Shown here one piece after another: positions 16,151 through 24,121 of a stretch of 33,133 nucleotides of DNA. The stretch is from contig SPAW01000069.1 of assembly GCA_005239465.1 (NCBI GenBank), positions 1 through 33,133 of the forward strand. Direction: 5' to 3'. The notes beneath the pieces are model-generated. The model was not told where the DNA came from. It saw only the letters and a program-made list of their open reading frames with translations, and did not search any database. Source of the stretch: Nitrospira sp. GTDB lineage: Bacteria; Nitrospirota; Nitrospiria; Nitrospirales; Nitrospiraceae. The stretch's first letter is position 1, and every line of letters begins with the position of its first letter. A program made the translations under genes and the position numbers.

Positions 16151-17053
16151 ATGCCGCCATCACCCTCTCAGGGGCGCCCGATCCTCGACATCCAACATGC
16201 GACAGTGTATCGGAGCGATACCTGCGTCTTCTCCGACATTTCGTTTACCCTTCGAGAAGATGAGTATGCCGCTAGTGTGGGGCCAGACGGGGCGGGAACG
16301 TCGATGCTCCTCAAGCTCTTATCCGGAGAAGCCCATCCCATTCCGTTGGATGAGATGCGTATGTGTCTCTTCGGTGAGGAGTGCTGGAACGTTTGGGATG
16401 TGCGGAAGCGGGTTGGGATTGTATCGCATGATCTACAGCGGGACTACATGATCTGTGCTGAGGGGTTGAATGTCGTGCTGTCCGGGATCTATGCGAGCAA
16501 CGACACGTATGAGTATCAAGAGTTCAACTCTGGGCAGATTGCACGAGTGCATGAGGTGATGCAGGAGTTGGAGATTGAGTCGTTAGCCGGTCGTCGATTT
16601 GGTCATCTTTCGACCGGCGAGCAGCGGCGTTTTCTGCTGGGTCGGGCCCTGATGCATGACCCGCCTGTGCTGGTACTGGACGAACCGACAAGCGGCCTCG
16701 ATCTGAAGGCTTGCTTCCAGCATCTGGATATTCTGCGCGCGCAAATTCAAAAGGGGAAGACGGTGTTGCTCGTGACGCATCATCTACATGAAATCCCGCC
16801 TGAGGTGGAACGGGTGCTGTTCTTGAAAGAAGGAAGAATCATTGCGGATGGTCGGAAAGACCAGCACTTCACCGATGGGCAGTTGAGCCGACTCTTCGAT
16901 CGACCGCTCACGCTCGTGCTTGCGAACGGGTGGCATCAGGCCTTGCGTCTTGATCAGCCGCCGGCCAACACCACCGTAAACGTCAGATCCGCGTCGCCTC
17001 GCCGCACTTTGACCGACACGCGCTGGCCTGGCGTCGTCCGTTCGATCAGATAG
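16151..17053 (+). CDS. ABC ATPase-like protein with altered Walker A
   Basis: A 300-residue stand-alone ABC nucleotide-binding domain. The signature LSTGEQRR is at 153-160, Walker B VLVLDEP with Asp177-Glu178, and the H-loop VTHH with His210. The Walker A motif reads GPDGAGTS instead of GxxGxGKS: the phosphate-binding Lys is Thr50 (codon ACG, one base from AAG). This would normally abolish or greatly weaken ATP hydrolysis. No membrane partner is adjacent. The last 32 residues overlap the end of the protease gene on the other strand and look like read-through beyond the natural domain end (around FDRPLTLVLANGW). Starts 17 bases after aroC. It may be a non-hydrolysing regulator, a recent pseudogene, or contain a sequence error. 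Confidence 0.8.
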   Translation: MPPSPSQGRPILDIQHATVYRSDTCVFSDISFTLREDEYAASVGPDGAGTSMLLKLLSGEAHPIPLDEMRMCLFGEECWNVWDVRKRVGIVSHDLQRDYMICAEGLNVVLSGIYASNDTYEYQEFNSGQIARVHEVMQELEIESLAGRRFGHLSTGEQRRFLLGRALMHDPPVLVLDEPTSGLDLKACFQHLDILRAQIQKGKTVLLVTHHLHEIPPEVERVLFLKEGRIIADGRKDQHFTDGQLSRLFDRPLTLVLANGWHQALRLDQPPANTTVNVRSASPRRTLTDTRWPGVVRSIR

Positions 17054-17994
17054 TTCTTTAAGTGGGCGGCATCGAGAATTTCCGTTTCTTCGATCGCCAG
17101 CAAGACATCGTGTTTCTGAATTCCTGCTGCTTTGGCTGGCTCAGAAACATCCTTCACCACCGGGCGCCACTTGGTACCGTCTTTCACCGAAGTCATATGA
17201 ATCCCGAGTTTTGAGAAGATAAGTGGCTTGCCAGCGAGAGCCGCGTTTACAATCCGTTCGGCCAGAATCCCGGGAATTGCAAAGGTCATGCGGCTGCAAT
17301 GGGCCTGCGTTTCATCTTTCTCCGTTTGGATGATCGCATGCATGATTCCCACGATCTCGCCTTGGGCATTGAACAATCCGCCTCCCGAGTTGCCGCTGCA
17401 GGCGGAAAGGTCTGCCTGGATCAAACGTGTCTCGACGGTTTGAAGAAAGGTATTTGTATTCCCCAGGCGGCCGAATGCCATGGTCGGGCCCCAGCCCAAT
17501 GGATAGCCGACCGTGAAGACCTCCATGCCGGAGGCGACATCCCCAGACGCAAAAGCGGTGGTGGCCGTAAGTTTGGCCCGGTGTGGTTCAGCGATGCGAT
17601 AGAGCACGACATCCATGAACCCACTGTCGCCTACGAGATCAGCCGGAAGCTCGTGGAGATCCATGGTGAGAATATGAACGTGCTTGGGGATAACGGTTCC
17701 CGTCGAGAGATTGTGTTTCTCCGCCGCATGTCGTGCCGTGATGATGTAGCCATCTCTAAGGTGGAAACCGGTCCCACGGACGAGGATTTTCCCCGGCTTC
17801 TCCGGCGTTCGCTGGTCTTGAGTGTCTTCCAAGATCCCAACAGTAGCCTGTTTGGCGTGCGCGAACGTACCTTGAGAGAGTATTGAATTCTGCTCAGCAT
17901 GGAGAAGGGGAGCCGCTACCAGCATGATCGAGAGAGACAGGCCGGGGATGAACTGCCGCGGTGTACGTAAAGAAACGCTACGATGAGAGCGCAT
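16954..17994 (-). CDS. HtrA/DegP-like exported trypsin-type protease with PDZ domain
   Basis: From ATG 17994 (AAAGGA six bases upstream) the product has 346 residues; ATG 18039, with AGAGGA upstream, would add 15 and is also possible. A signal peptide (LSLSIMLVAAPLLHA) ends near residue 33. The trypsin-like domain shows the triad His89 (ITARHA), Asp128 (MDVVLYRI) and Ser203 (SGNSGGGLF). A C-terminal PDZ domain (about 255-345, AAGIQKHDVLLAIEE) would bind substrate C-termini. This is the architecture of one-PDZ DegS/HtrA-type periplasmic quality-control proteases, though it has no membrane anchor apart from the signal. Its 3' end overlaps the ABC gene by 100 bases. Confidence 0.9.
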   Translation of the reverse strand: MRSHRSVSLRTPRQFIPGLSLSIMLVAAPLLHAEQNSILSQGTFAHAKQATVGILEDTQDQRTPEKPGKILVRGTGFHLRDGYIITARHAAEKHNLSTGTVIPKHVHILTMDLHELPADLVGDSGFMDVVLYRIAEPHRAKLTATTAFASGDVASGMEVFTVGYPLGWGPTMAFGRLGNTNTFLQTVETRLIQADLSACSGNSGGGLFNAQGEIVGIMHAIIQTEKDETQAHCSRMTFAIPGILAERIVNAALAGKPLIFSKLGIHMTSVKDGTKWRPVVKDVSEPAKAAGIQKHDVLLAIEETEILDAAHLKNYLIERTTPGQRVSVKVRRGDADLTFTVVLAGG

Positions 17995-18156
17995 AGGACA
18001 TCCTTTCACGCCATAGAGGATACGACGCAGTATAATCATCTTCGTTCCTCTCGAAAAGGGGAGGGAAGACATCGCATGTTAGCTCATGGGTTGCAAGACT
18101 GAGAGGACAGGATGTTGTGTTGCCGAATGAGTGGCGTTGTGACAACGGTACTAGCT

Positions 18157-18353
18157 GGATGTTGAAAAGGTCGCTCTTTTCACCCGCCCGGCCCCGGCGC
18201 GCCGAGACGCGCCCTTCACCGAGCGTCGTTCTCGCGGCGCTCAGAGGCTCAGGGGACTGGCTCCGGCATTGCCGGACTTCGGCGAGCTCAGTCGAGCCGC
18301 GACAGTCCCTTTCGCTTGCTGCGGCCTAGCTGGACGGCCTTTTTGAACATCCT
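18157..18353 (+). mobile_element. MITE-like palindromic element (copy 3, longest)
   Basis: Bounded by GGATGTTGAAAA (18157-18168) and TTTTTGAACATCC, which are imperfect terminal inverted repeats. The 75 bases from CTCAGGGGACTGG to TGCTGCGGCCT are identical to the copy at 8885-9035. Compared with that copy it has about 45 extra bases near the left end (CGCCCGGCCCCGGCGCGCC). Short frames reading through it, such as one containing [17 protein letters not shown], recur in both copies because the DNA is repeated, not because they are genes. Confidence 0.75.
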
Positions 18354-18433
18354 GTGAGTTCTTCTGTTCTCATCGTTGATTCACGTGCTGCCAGTTCATT
18401 CGTTACTCAGAGGTATAGTTTTTCAACAGCCTG

Positions 18434-18682
18434 ATGGGGGGAGTTGTTGGGGTTGGTGGTTTGACGAGGGTTGTGTGGGCTGGAGCAGAGACCATCAAGC
18501 TAGCCTCAGGGGTGGTTGATCAAGTGGGGACGACCATCAAAAATGTGGCGACAAAAATTGTTTCTCCCCCCTGTCCTTCGACTAGGCTTTTCCCGTCCGT
18601 TGGGAATAACCTTGCCCAAGCAGTCTCGGTGCGGTGTAAGCCGCTAGAGTGTTGGTTCTTGTTGGCGTCCTTCTGGAGGTAG
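18434..18682 (+). CDS. Doubtful small hypothetical protein
   Basis: An 82-residue frame, starting MGGVVGVGGLTRVVW and with a possible amphipathic stretch IKLASGVVDQVGTTIKNVATKIV. It begins directly after the TAGTTTTTCAACAGCCTG motif linked to the repeat and ends on the edge of the hairpin at 18681. No ribosome site of quality and no family resemblance. The second half (Cys, Trp and Phe-rich) does not look like a natural protein. It may be a remnant; without it, 18040-18680 contains only the repeat element. Confidence 0.2.
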   Translation: MGGVVGVGGLTRVVWAGAETIKLASGVVDQVGTTIKNVATKIVSPPCPSTRLFPSVGNNLAQAVSVRCKPLECWFLLASFWR

Positions 18683-18725
18683 CCGGAGAGAAGGCGCGAC
18701 CTATTGGTGCGCCTCCTCTCCGGCT
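18681..18725. terminator. Strong hairpin downstream of the OmpA-family gene
   Basis: AGCCGGAGAGAAGGCGC (18681-18697) pairs with GCGCCTCCTCTCCGGCT (18709-18725) around an 11-base loop, with one mismatch or fewer. It lies seven bases after the stop of the leftward ompA-type gene. No run of U follows on either strand, so it may stabilise the mRNA end rather than terminate on its own. Confidence 0.6.
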
Positions 18726-18731
18726 GTGCCG

Positions 18732-19895
18732 CTATTTCGATGCAGCCGTACTGGTCTCGAGTTGCCCGGCAATCTGATTCAGATCTTTCGGGTACAGCAC
18801 AATCTCAATCCGTCGGTTGGATGATCGCCCCTCTTCGGAGTCGTTCGAGGCGATGGGGCGGGTGTCCGCGTAGCCGACGGCGGATAGATACTGGCGGTCC
18901 ACACCGCCATGATCAATCAGGTAGCGCACCACGGTGGTCGCCCGCCCTGTCGAGAGCTCCCAATTCGTCTTGAAGCGGTCCTGCAGCTTCGCGCTGATGG
19001 GCACGTTATCGGTGTGGCCTTCGATCCGTATCTGTTTGTCCGTGATCTTGTTCAAGACGTCGCCGACTTGTTTAAGCACTTTGATGCCGGCCGGCTTGAT
19101 CTGTGCCTGGCCCGAGTCGAACAGAACCCGATCCACCATGTTGATCGTAAGACGGTCGCGCACTTGCTGGATCGTAATATTCCCTTTCGCGATTTCGTCT
19201 TGCAGCGAGCGAGACAGCTCTTCCTGTGTTTTGGTCAGGCGTTTAATTTCCTCTTCCTTCGCCGACCGTTCCTGTTCGAGTCGAGCTTTCTCTGCTTCTT
19301 CGGCCTTCAGACGTTGACGCTCTTGCTCCAGGCTGGCGGTGAGCCGGGATTGCTCTTGCCGCAGCTGCTCGCGCTCCTTCGCGATGCGGGCGGCGTCGGC
19401 CTCTAGCTCATAAGCCTGCGTCTGAAGCTTCGCAATTTCTTCCTGTGCCGAGGCGTTTCCGCTTGCGAGCTTCTGTTCGAGATTTGTGATCTGGCTGCGC
19501 ACATTGCCGAGTTCGCTGTTCAACTGACCGTTCTCTTTTTCCAGGCCGTCGAGGCGGAACTGCAACTCGCTTGATCGCGCCTCGAGCGCTTCGCGTTCTT
19601 TGGCCAACGAGGCCGCCTGCTGCTCGGCGGCTTTCCGCTGGGTGGCTTCCTGCTCAAGCGTCTGTTGCAAGCCGGCGAGTTGTTGTTCCAATTGGTCGGC
19701 CTGCGCTTGCGATTTCTTCTTGAGCGCGTCCAGCTCAGTCGCTTGTTGAACCGACAACTTTTTGGTTGCATCGAGTTCGGTGAGCGCTTTGGTGTGGGTT
19801 TCTGAGCTCACGCACCCGATGGGTGCGAGCGCGCACAGCATCACGAAAGCTGGAATATTGAATGCGCGCACTAGCTGAACAAAGGGTCGCATCAT
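18732..19895 (-). CDS. Coiled-coil OmpA-family peptidoglycan-associated lipoprotein
   Basis: AAGGAGG six bases before ATG 19895 fixes the start and gives 387 residues; the longer upstream frame is non-coding. Residues 1-28 form a lipoprotein-like signal ending APIGC with Cys28 as the likely lipidated residue. Residues about 40-245 are a long Glu/Gln/Lys/Ala heptad coiled coil. Residues about 250-378 are an OmpA C-terminal domain (VLFDSGQAQIKP, IEGHTDNVPI, NWELSTGRA, SNRRIEI) that binds peptidoglycan. It probably tethers the outer membrane to the cell wall across the periplasm. The IEGHTDNVPI form is like the MotB/OmpA-like stator branch, but no motor genes are near. Confidence 0.9.
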   Translation of the reverse strand: MMRPFVQLVRAFNIPAFVMLCALAPIGCVSSETHTKALTELDATKKLSVQQATELDALKKKSQAQADQLEQQLAGLQQTLEQEATQRKAAEQQAASLAKEREALEARSSELQFRLDGLEKENGQLNSELGNVRSQITNLEQKLASGNASAQEEIAKLQTQAYELEADAARIAKEREQLRQEQSRLTASLEQERQRLKAEEAEKARLEQERSAKEEEIKRLTKTQEELSRSLQDEIAKGNITIQQVRDRLTINMVDRVLFDSGQAQIKPAGIKVLKQVGDVLNKITDKQIRIEGHTDNVPISAKLQDRFKTNWELSTGRATTVVRYLIDHGGVDRQYLSAVGYADTRPIASNDSEEGRSSNRRIEIVLYPKDLNQIAGQLETSTAASK

Positions 19896-20062
19896 GGTTT
19901 CCTCCTTGAAAGGGCGGTGGATGGGATGGCTGAACGTTGAGCAAGCTCGATGCCAATGAGCTCCAGATCGATCGGGGAAGAAATATCTCCTTCTCAAGTG
20001 GTTAGGAGACGAGTACACCCCATGTTTGGAGGCGCGGTAACGACCTGCCGCCATACGCCACG

Positions 20063-20090
20063 GAAGCTGTAGGGCGGGTCCTACAGCTTC
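20063..20090. promoter_or_regulatory. Perfect 11-bp hairpin in the divergent ompA-type/rluE space
   Basis: GAAGCTGTAGG (20063-20073), loop GCGGGT, CCTACAGCTTC (20080-20090). It lies 55 bases before the rluE start and about 170 bases upstream of the divergent gene. It could be an operator for a dimeric regulator or a leader hairpin; there is no U-tract. The rest of 19896-20144 has no recognisable element. Confidence 0.45.
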
Positions 20091-20144
20091 TATCTGTTCA
20101 TCCAATGTGGGAGACTGCGTTTCGCGGTTAACGTATCATAATGA

Positions 20145-20732
20145 ATGGTGAGGATGAAATCTCACACGATCGCCTTCAATAAGCCCTATGGGGTGCTGCC
20201 CTGTTTTACTGATCCGGACGCACGGCCGACCTTGGCGGACTATATTGATTTGCCGGGGGTCTATGCCGCTGGACGACTCGATCAGGACAGCGAAGGGCTG
20301 ATGATCCTGACATCGGACGGATCGCTCGCGCGCCGGATCACCGATCCGCAACACAAACTTCCAAAAGTCTATCTGGCTCAAGTCGAGCGCGTACCAAGTG
20401 AAGACGCCTTGGACCAGATGCGAAAAGGTGTGGTACTGAGCGGCAAGCGGACCAGACCGGCGGAGGTGCGGTTACTCTCTGAAGCGCCGCAGGTGCCGGA
20501 TCGCCCCATGCCGATCCGGTTTCGGAAGAGCGTGCCGACCACTTGGATGGAGATCACGCTGCACGAAGGCATGAACCGACAAGTACGCCGCATGACGGCC
20601 GCGGTGGGGCATCCCACGCTGCGATTGATCCGAATCGCCGTCGGGCCGATCGTGTTAGGTGATCTTCAGCCAGGCCGGTGGCGAGAATTGACGAGCGGGG
20701 ATACGCAGAAGATTGGCGCAGCGGGTCCCTAA
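20145..20732 (+). CDS. rluE: 23S rRNA pseudouridine synthase, RluE-like
   Basis: A 195-residue RsuA-family enzyme without an S4 domain, the architecture and size of RluE, which modifies U2457 of 23S rRNA in E. coli. The N-terminus FNKPYGVLPCFTD, catalytic Asp46 in GRLDQDSEGLMILT, the KVYLAQVER strand and the LHEGMNRQVRRMTAAVGHP motif are all present. ATG 20145 is taken as start; ATG 20154 is also possible. It converges on the channel-like gene, with seven bases between the stops. Confidence 0.85.
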   Translation: MVRMKSHTIAFNKPYGVLPCFTDPDARPTLADYIDLPGVYAAGRLDQDSEGLMILTSDGSLARRITDPQHKLPKVYLAQVERVPSEDALDQMRKGVVLSGKRTRPAEVRLLSEAPQVPDRPMPIRFRKSVPTTWMEITLHEGMNRQVRRMTAAVGHPTLRLIRIAVGPIVLGDLQPGRWRELTSGDTQKIGAAGP

Positions 20733-20739
20733 AAGATTT

Positions 20740-21564
20740 TCAGCTGCGGGTCTTGATCATCCGGCCGATGATACCGATGCCGACGCCGAGGAGCAGATAG
20801 CCGACGAGCACATTGATAATCACGACGGCTTGGCTGATGAAGTGCGAAGGCTGGTAGTCGACCAAGCCCAGTGCAGACGTGATGTTCACGGAATAGTAGA
20901 CACCGGACCAAAGGGGAGTCCAGGCGACAGGAGCGGCTGTTTCCATCGGCACCAGCCAGTGCAGGCGGAAGCAGATTTCGTACAGTACGCTGAACGTGCC
21001 GATGATTCCCAGCACCCAGATACCCCATCGTGCGAAGCTGGTGCCATAGTTGCTGGTCGCTTTCCAGGCCAATTGAGCCCAGGGATGCTTGCCTTGCATC
21101 TTGGCCCAGGTGACGCGGGCGTTGCGCTCATTGAGGTATTCCGTTTCCGACCACTCCAACTCACCAACTTCGGCAAAACAATGATTTGCACGTGAATAAG
21201 AACGGACCGCGAAATGCTGGAGGTCATGCTTGGCGGAGCCAATCGCCGTTTGGGCAGCGCGTTCACCCGATCGTCCGGCATTGGAATAGGCGCGCCCTGC
21301 CTGAGTGAACTGGCCTAATCGGTGCAGTTGAGAGCCGGCTTGATGAGAGGCTTGCGCAGATTTGGCGAGGTCTCGCCTCTCCAAAAAATGTGCGGCAGCG
21401 AGATAGTAAAAAGCCGATTGCATGATCTCCGCGCGCGTATCTTTTTGCGCGCACAGTTCGGCCTTCCGCAGGACGGCATCCGCCGATTGAGTCGTTTCCA
21501 GTTCAGCCTCGCCTTGCTGGTAATACTGCTGAGCTATTGGATCCGGAAAGGTCTGTTCGCTCAT
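20740..21564 (-). CDS. Two-helix pore-loop membrane protein with helical N-terminal domain
   Basis: From ATG 21564 (GAGGATTGAA before it) there are 274 residues; the frame upstream is not coding. Residues 1-150 are Ala/Gln-rich helices spaced like TPR units (AFYYLAAAHFLERRDLAKSA, LGQFTQAGRAYSNAGR). Then come a membrane helix (about 178-203), a pore-helix segment (WTPLWSGVYYSVNITSALGL), and a second helix (about 240-266, VVIINVLVGYLLLGVGIGII). This is the TM-P-TM layout of the Ion_trans_2 potassium channel family, but the filter TVGYGD reads ALGLVD. Probably a divergent or non-selective channel whose N-terminal domain senses a partner; no ligand domain is recognised. Confidence 0.75.
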   Translation of the reverse strand: MSEQTFPDPIAQQYYQQGEAELETTQSADAVLRKAELCAQKDTRAEIMQSAFYYLAAAHFLERRDLAKSAQASHQAGSQLHRLGQFTQAGRAYSNAGRSGERAAQTAIGSAKHDLQHFAVRSYSRANHCFAEVGELEWSETEYLNERNARVTWAKMQGKHPWAQLAWKATSNYGTSFARWGIWVLGIIGTFSVLYEICFRLHWLVPMETAAPVAWTPLWSGVYYSVNITSALGLVDYQPSHFISQAVVIINVLVGYLLLGVGIGIIGRMIKTRS

Positions 21565-21737
21565 TTCAATCCTCAAGAGGGGCCATAGTACCGCAAGACC
21601 TGCTTGGGCGTACAGACGGGGCGTGATATTTCCTGACACAGTTCCTTCTTGAAGGTTTTTCCAAGTAGGTGTAAGGATGACACATTTTTTCAGGGATGAG
21701 TAGCGCCACAAAGTTACGTAACGAAGGAGCTTCCCAC

Positions 21738-21971
21738 ATGAAGCGTAAGAAGCGTATCTTCACAGGCAAGGAGCGAATCACACTGTCTCTGTCTGCGGAG
21801 ATGGTGGAACGGTTGCGCACCGTAGTCTACTGGACTCCGAGGCTCACCCTTACGGGCGTCCTCGAATCTGCGATTAAATCCGCACTCAAGAAACTTGAGA
21901 AAGGCAGGCGCTTCCGAAAGAGAAGGGGAAAGCTGCCGGTCGGCCGGCCACGGAAGCACGCATCTTCATAA
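21738..21971 (+). CDS. Small basic ribbon-helix-helix-like protein
   Basis: A 77-residue protein from ATG 21738, with GAAGGAG nine bases upstream. Residues 11-52 (RITLSLSAEMVERLRTVVYW, then LTGVLESAIKSALKKLE) have the beta strand plus two helices of the ribbon-helix-helix fold used by antitoxins and small repressors. Both termini are strongly basic (MKRKKR, and a tail of Lys/Arg/Gly). No toxin partner lies next to it: downstream is only a fragment of another toxin-antitoxin gene and then a deaminase. It is probably a DNA-binding orphan. Confidence 0.6.
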   Translation: MKRKKRIFTGKERITLSLSAEMVERLRTVVYWTPRLTLTGVLESAIKSALKKLEKGRRFRKRRGKLPVGRPRKHASS

Positions 21972-21995
21972 TAGTGTGCCTTGCCGGTAAGTCAG

Positions 21996-22034
21996 GGCAT
22001 CTGGAATTTCGTGAAGGAACGGTCAAAGAAATAA
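21996..22034 (+). pseudogene. Remnant of a toxin-antitoxin gene 3' end
   Basis: These 39 bases encode GIWNFVKERSKK and a stop, matching the end (GFWNLVKERSKK) of the pseudogene at 25863-26077 and the end (GFWNLVKKLARK) of the toxin remnant at 27401-27504. No matching upstream sequence remains. It marks the left part of the duplicated segment that carries the deaminase. Confidence 0.55.
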
Positions 22035-22090
22035 GCGCGTTCGCTGGAGGTCCTGAATCAATCAATATGCCTGCCCGACGCTAAATCTCT

Positions 22091-22561
22091 ATGATCGACG
22101 CAGATTTCATGCGACTGGCAATCCAAACGGCCTGGCAGGGAGTCGCTAAGGGGGAAATGCCCTTCGGAGCCTGCATCGTGAGCAAAGGACAAGTCATCTC
22201 GGTGGCGCACAACAGTGCAAAGGCCAACATGGATACGACAGCCCATGCCGAAGTACAGGCCATTCGGGAAGCCAGTCGCCGGTTAAAAACGTTGGAGCTG
22301 ACCGGATGTGCTATCTATTCCACCTGCGAACCCTGTCCGATGTGCTTCGCGGCCTGTGTCTGGGCGAAGGTAGGGAAGATTGTCTACGCCTGTCGTATCG
22401 AGGACGCCGACAAAACGGGCATCCGACAAATTCCCATTTCGTCCGCTCGTATGAATCAATTGAGCCAGAGCGGTGTCGAGATTGTCGAAGATATCCTTCG
22501 TGATGAAAGCCTGAAGCTCTTCGAGGCCTGGCGCCGGGGCAAGACCCGGCCGGTCAAGTAA
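22091..22561 (+). CDS. Cytidine/guanine deaminase family protein, copy 1
   Basis: A 156-residue zinc deaminase. The zinc site is His52-Ala-Glu54 (HAE, Glu as proton shuttle) and Cys82/Cys85 in CEPCPMC. Length, the TAHAEVQAIREA and YSTCEPCPMC motifs, and the C-terminal LFEAWRR resemble bacterial guanine deaminases of the GuaD type (guanine to xanthine), with tRNA or cytosine deaminase as alternatives. There is no good Shine-Dalgarno. The copy at 26134 differs at about 17 of 156 residues by my reading, with all catalytic residues kept in both. Upstream about 90 bases are also shared between the copies. Confidence 0.85.
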   Translation: MIDADFMRLAIQTAWQGVAKGEMPFGACIVSKGQVISVAHNSAKANMDTTAHAEVQAIREASRRLKTLELTGCAIYSTCEPCPMCFAACVWAKVGKIVYACRIEDADKTGIRQIPISSARMNQLSQSGVEIVEDILRDESLKLFEAWRRGKTRPVK

Positions 22562-22798
22562 GCGGTGTCGCGAATAGCGCAGTGAAGGAAGAGGAGGCAT
22601 GACTTTGATCAGCCAGTCATTGTCTGGACTCGGTCCCCTTCTTGGCTGGTTCTAAATTCATCGCCGCTGGCTCGATCCCAAGACCGGTAGTAGTCGTGAT
22701 GAACTGCAACTGAGAAGGTAGACTGGCAAGAAACTCTTCCGGGCCTCGATCGACTCCCATCTCGTGCTTCCTGTGTCTCGATATCATTGAGAGGCGGC
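22562..22798. other. Intergenic space with an 18-codon frame after a good ribosome site
   Basis: GAGGAGG at about 22590-22597 is followed by ATG 22599 opening an 18-codon frame (MTLISQSLSGLGPLLGWF). It is unlike the monooxygenase gene that follows the second deaminase copy, so the duplicated segment ends with the deaminase. The frame may be a truncated gene start or a short leader peptide; I cannot decide. Confidence 0.3.
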
Positions 22799-23965
22799 AT
22801 GTCTGATTCTTTTCGAGGCATGAAGGTAAAGTTCTTCTCGGAATCTGTCGGGGCTGTCTGTGTCGTTGTTTCGCTGATCGGCTGTCAGTCCGGGGAACTT
22901 CGGAGAGAGACTGGCCGAGCCTGTGCCGAGATCGAAAAAAGCATCAACCTTTCGGAGCGAATCGAAACGCTGAATTTGCTGTCAGAGGCATTTACGAGAC
23001 ATTGCGATGAGATCGTCGCCACCTATGGAGCGCAAGCTCGGACACAGTTCAGGCACAAGTCGTTCTCGGTCACAAGAGAAGCCGCGAACGTGTTTGTTCC
23101 CGACGGCACCTTCATCGATTATGTTTTGGAAAGTTACGAGCGGGGGTACCTCAGCACCATCCTGGCTGCCAGCTATCTGAGAATACAGAAAGTGGAGGAG
23201 GCGAAGGTTGAGCTAAGAGACTTGGACCATGAGCTCTTCGCTCCGATCTACAACTACGGAGAAGATCCGGTCAATCTTCTGCTTTCTGCCGTCTTGTGGG
23301 AGCAACTTGGAGAGGTCGGCGAAGCTCGCGTCGATTGGTTGCGCCTACGAGATTTGCCGCGGCTGACCAAGAAAGAGGATGAGGCGCTTCGTCACTTTGC
23401 CGGAGCTCGGGTGGACCAAATTGACAGGGGAGATGACCCCGTAGCCTCCTGGCGCGTGTATCGGATTGGCACTTTTCCCGAGCTCGATTGGGATCTGCAA
23501 TTTATCAATTCCACCAGCGGCTACTTTGCAATCACACCCAAGCAACCGTTCGTCACATCGTGCGAATCGGACACCGGATTGCGGCTATCGACAGAAAGCT
23601 GGTTCAACAAGTTGGCGATTCGTCATAGCCATGCGTACCACCCGCTCTTGAACGTACAGACTTGGATTCGGCTGCCGATCGGCGTGGTGTACAGCCTTAT
23701 CCCGCTTGCGGCAGGAGCCAGTGTCATGGTCGGAGGGTGTATGCTCGATGCGGCAGGCAAGGGTAAAGGGCCGCTCTGTCAGCTCTCCGTGATCGGGGGG
23801 ATCGCCTTGATGCGCACCGCGCCGGTGGTGCTCGAAGGCGCGCTGAGACCGGACGTGCGGCATTGGGAAGATGTGCCGGCGGCCATCGTGGTGACCAGAG
23901 CTGCTAAGCCTGACCTGGAGCTTTGTATGCCGAAGCAGGGAGATGAGGCGTACCCATTACTGTAG
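22799..23965 (+). CDS. Lipoprotein of unknown function
   Basis: A 388-residue protein from ATG 22799, preceded by GAGAGG. Residues 1-29 are a lipoprotein signal with lipobox SLIGC (Cys29). The middle (about 60-210) is helical with repeat-like segments (YLSTILAASYLRIQKVEEAK, LLSAVLWEQLGEVGEARVDW) that resemble TPR helices. Two hydrophobic stretches lie near 275-310 (RLPIGVVYSLIPLAAGASVM) and 325-345. Helical-repeat lipoproteins with such glycine-rich C-terminal segments occur as stand-alone envelope proteins, but I do not recognise a named family. It lies between the two deaminase copies and is divergent in role from them. Confidence 0.75.
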   Translation: MSDSFRGMKVKFFSESVGAVCVVVSLIGCQSGELRRETGRACAEIEKSINLSERIETLNLLSEAFTRHCDEIVATYGAQARTQFRHKSFSVTREAANVFVPDGTFIDYVLESYERGYLSTILAASYLRIQKVEEAKVELRDLDHELFAPIYNYGEDPVNLLLSAVLWEQLGEVGEARVDWLRLRDLPRLTKKEDEALRHFAGARVDQIDRGDDPVASWRVYRIGTFPELDWDLQFINSTSGYFAITPKQPFVTSCESDTGLRLSTESWFNKLAIRHSHAYHPLLNVQTWIRLPIGVVYSLIPLAAGASVMVGGCMLDAAGKGKGPLCQLSVIGGIALMRTAPVVLEGALRPDVRHWEDVPAAIVVTRAAKPDLELCMPKQGDEAYPLL

Positions 23966-24121
23966 GCGTGGTCCCCCAGCGCGCGCTTCAGAAGGCGTTC
24001 AGCGACTTCGCCAAGCACCACGGTACCCCTCCCGCAGTGGCCTGAAACGAAGCTAGCTGTAGGGGAGAAGCCCCTCACCGGTGAGTCCGTGGCCGATTCA
24101 GATCTTTGCGTGGCTCGTTCA

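Noticed and set aside
19896-20105. 70-residue N-terminal extension of the OmpA-family protein
   Set aside because: AAGGAGG and a lipoprotein signal fix the start at 19895.
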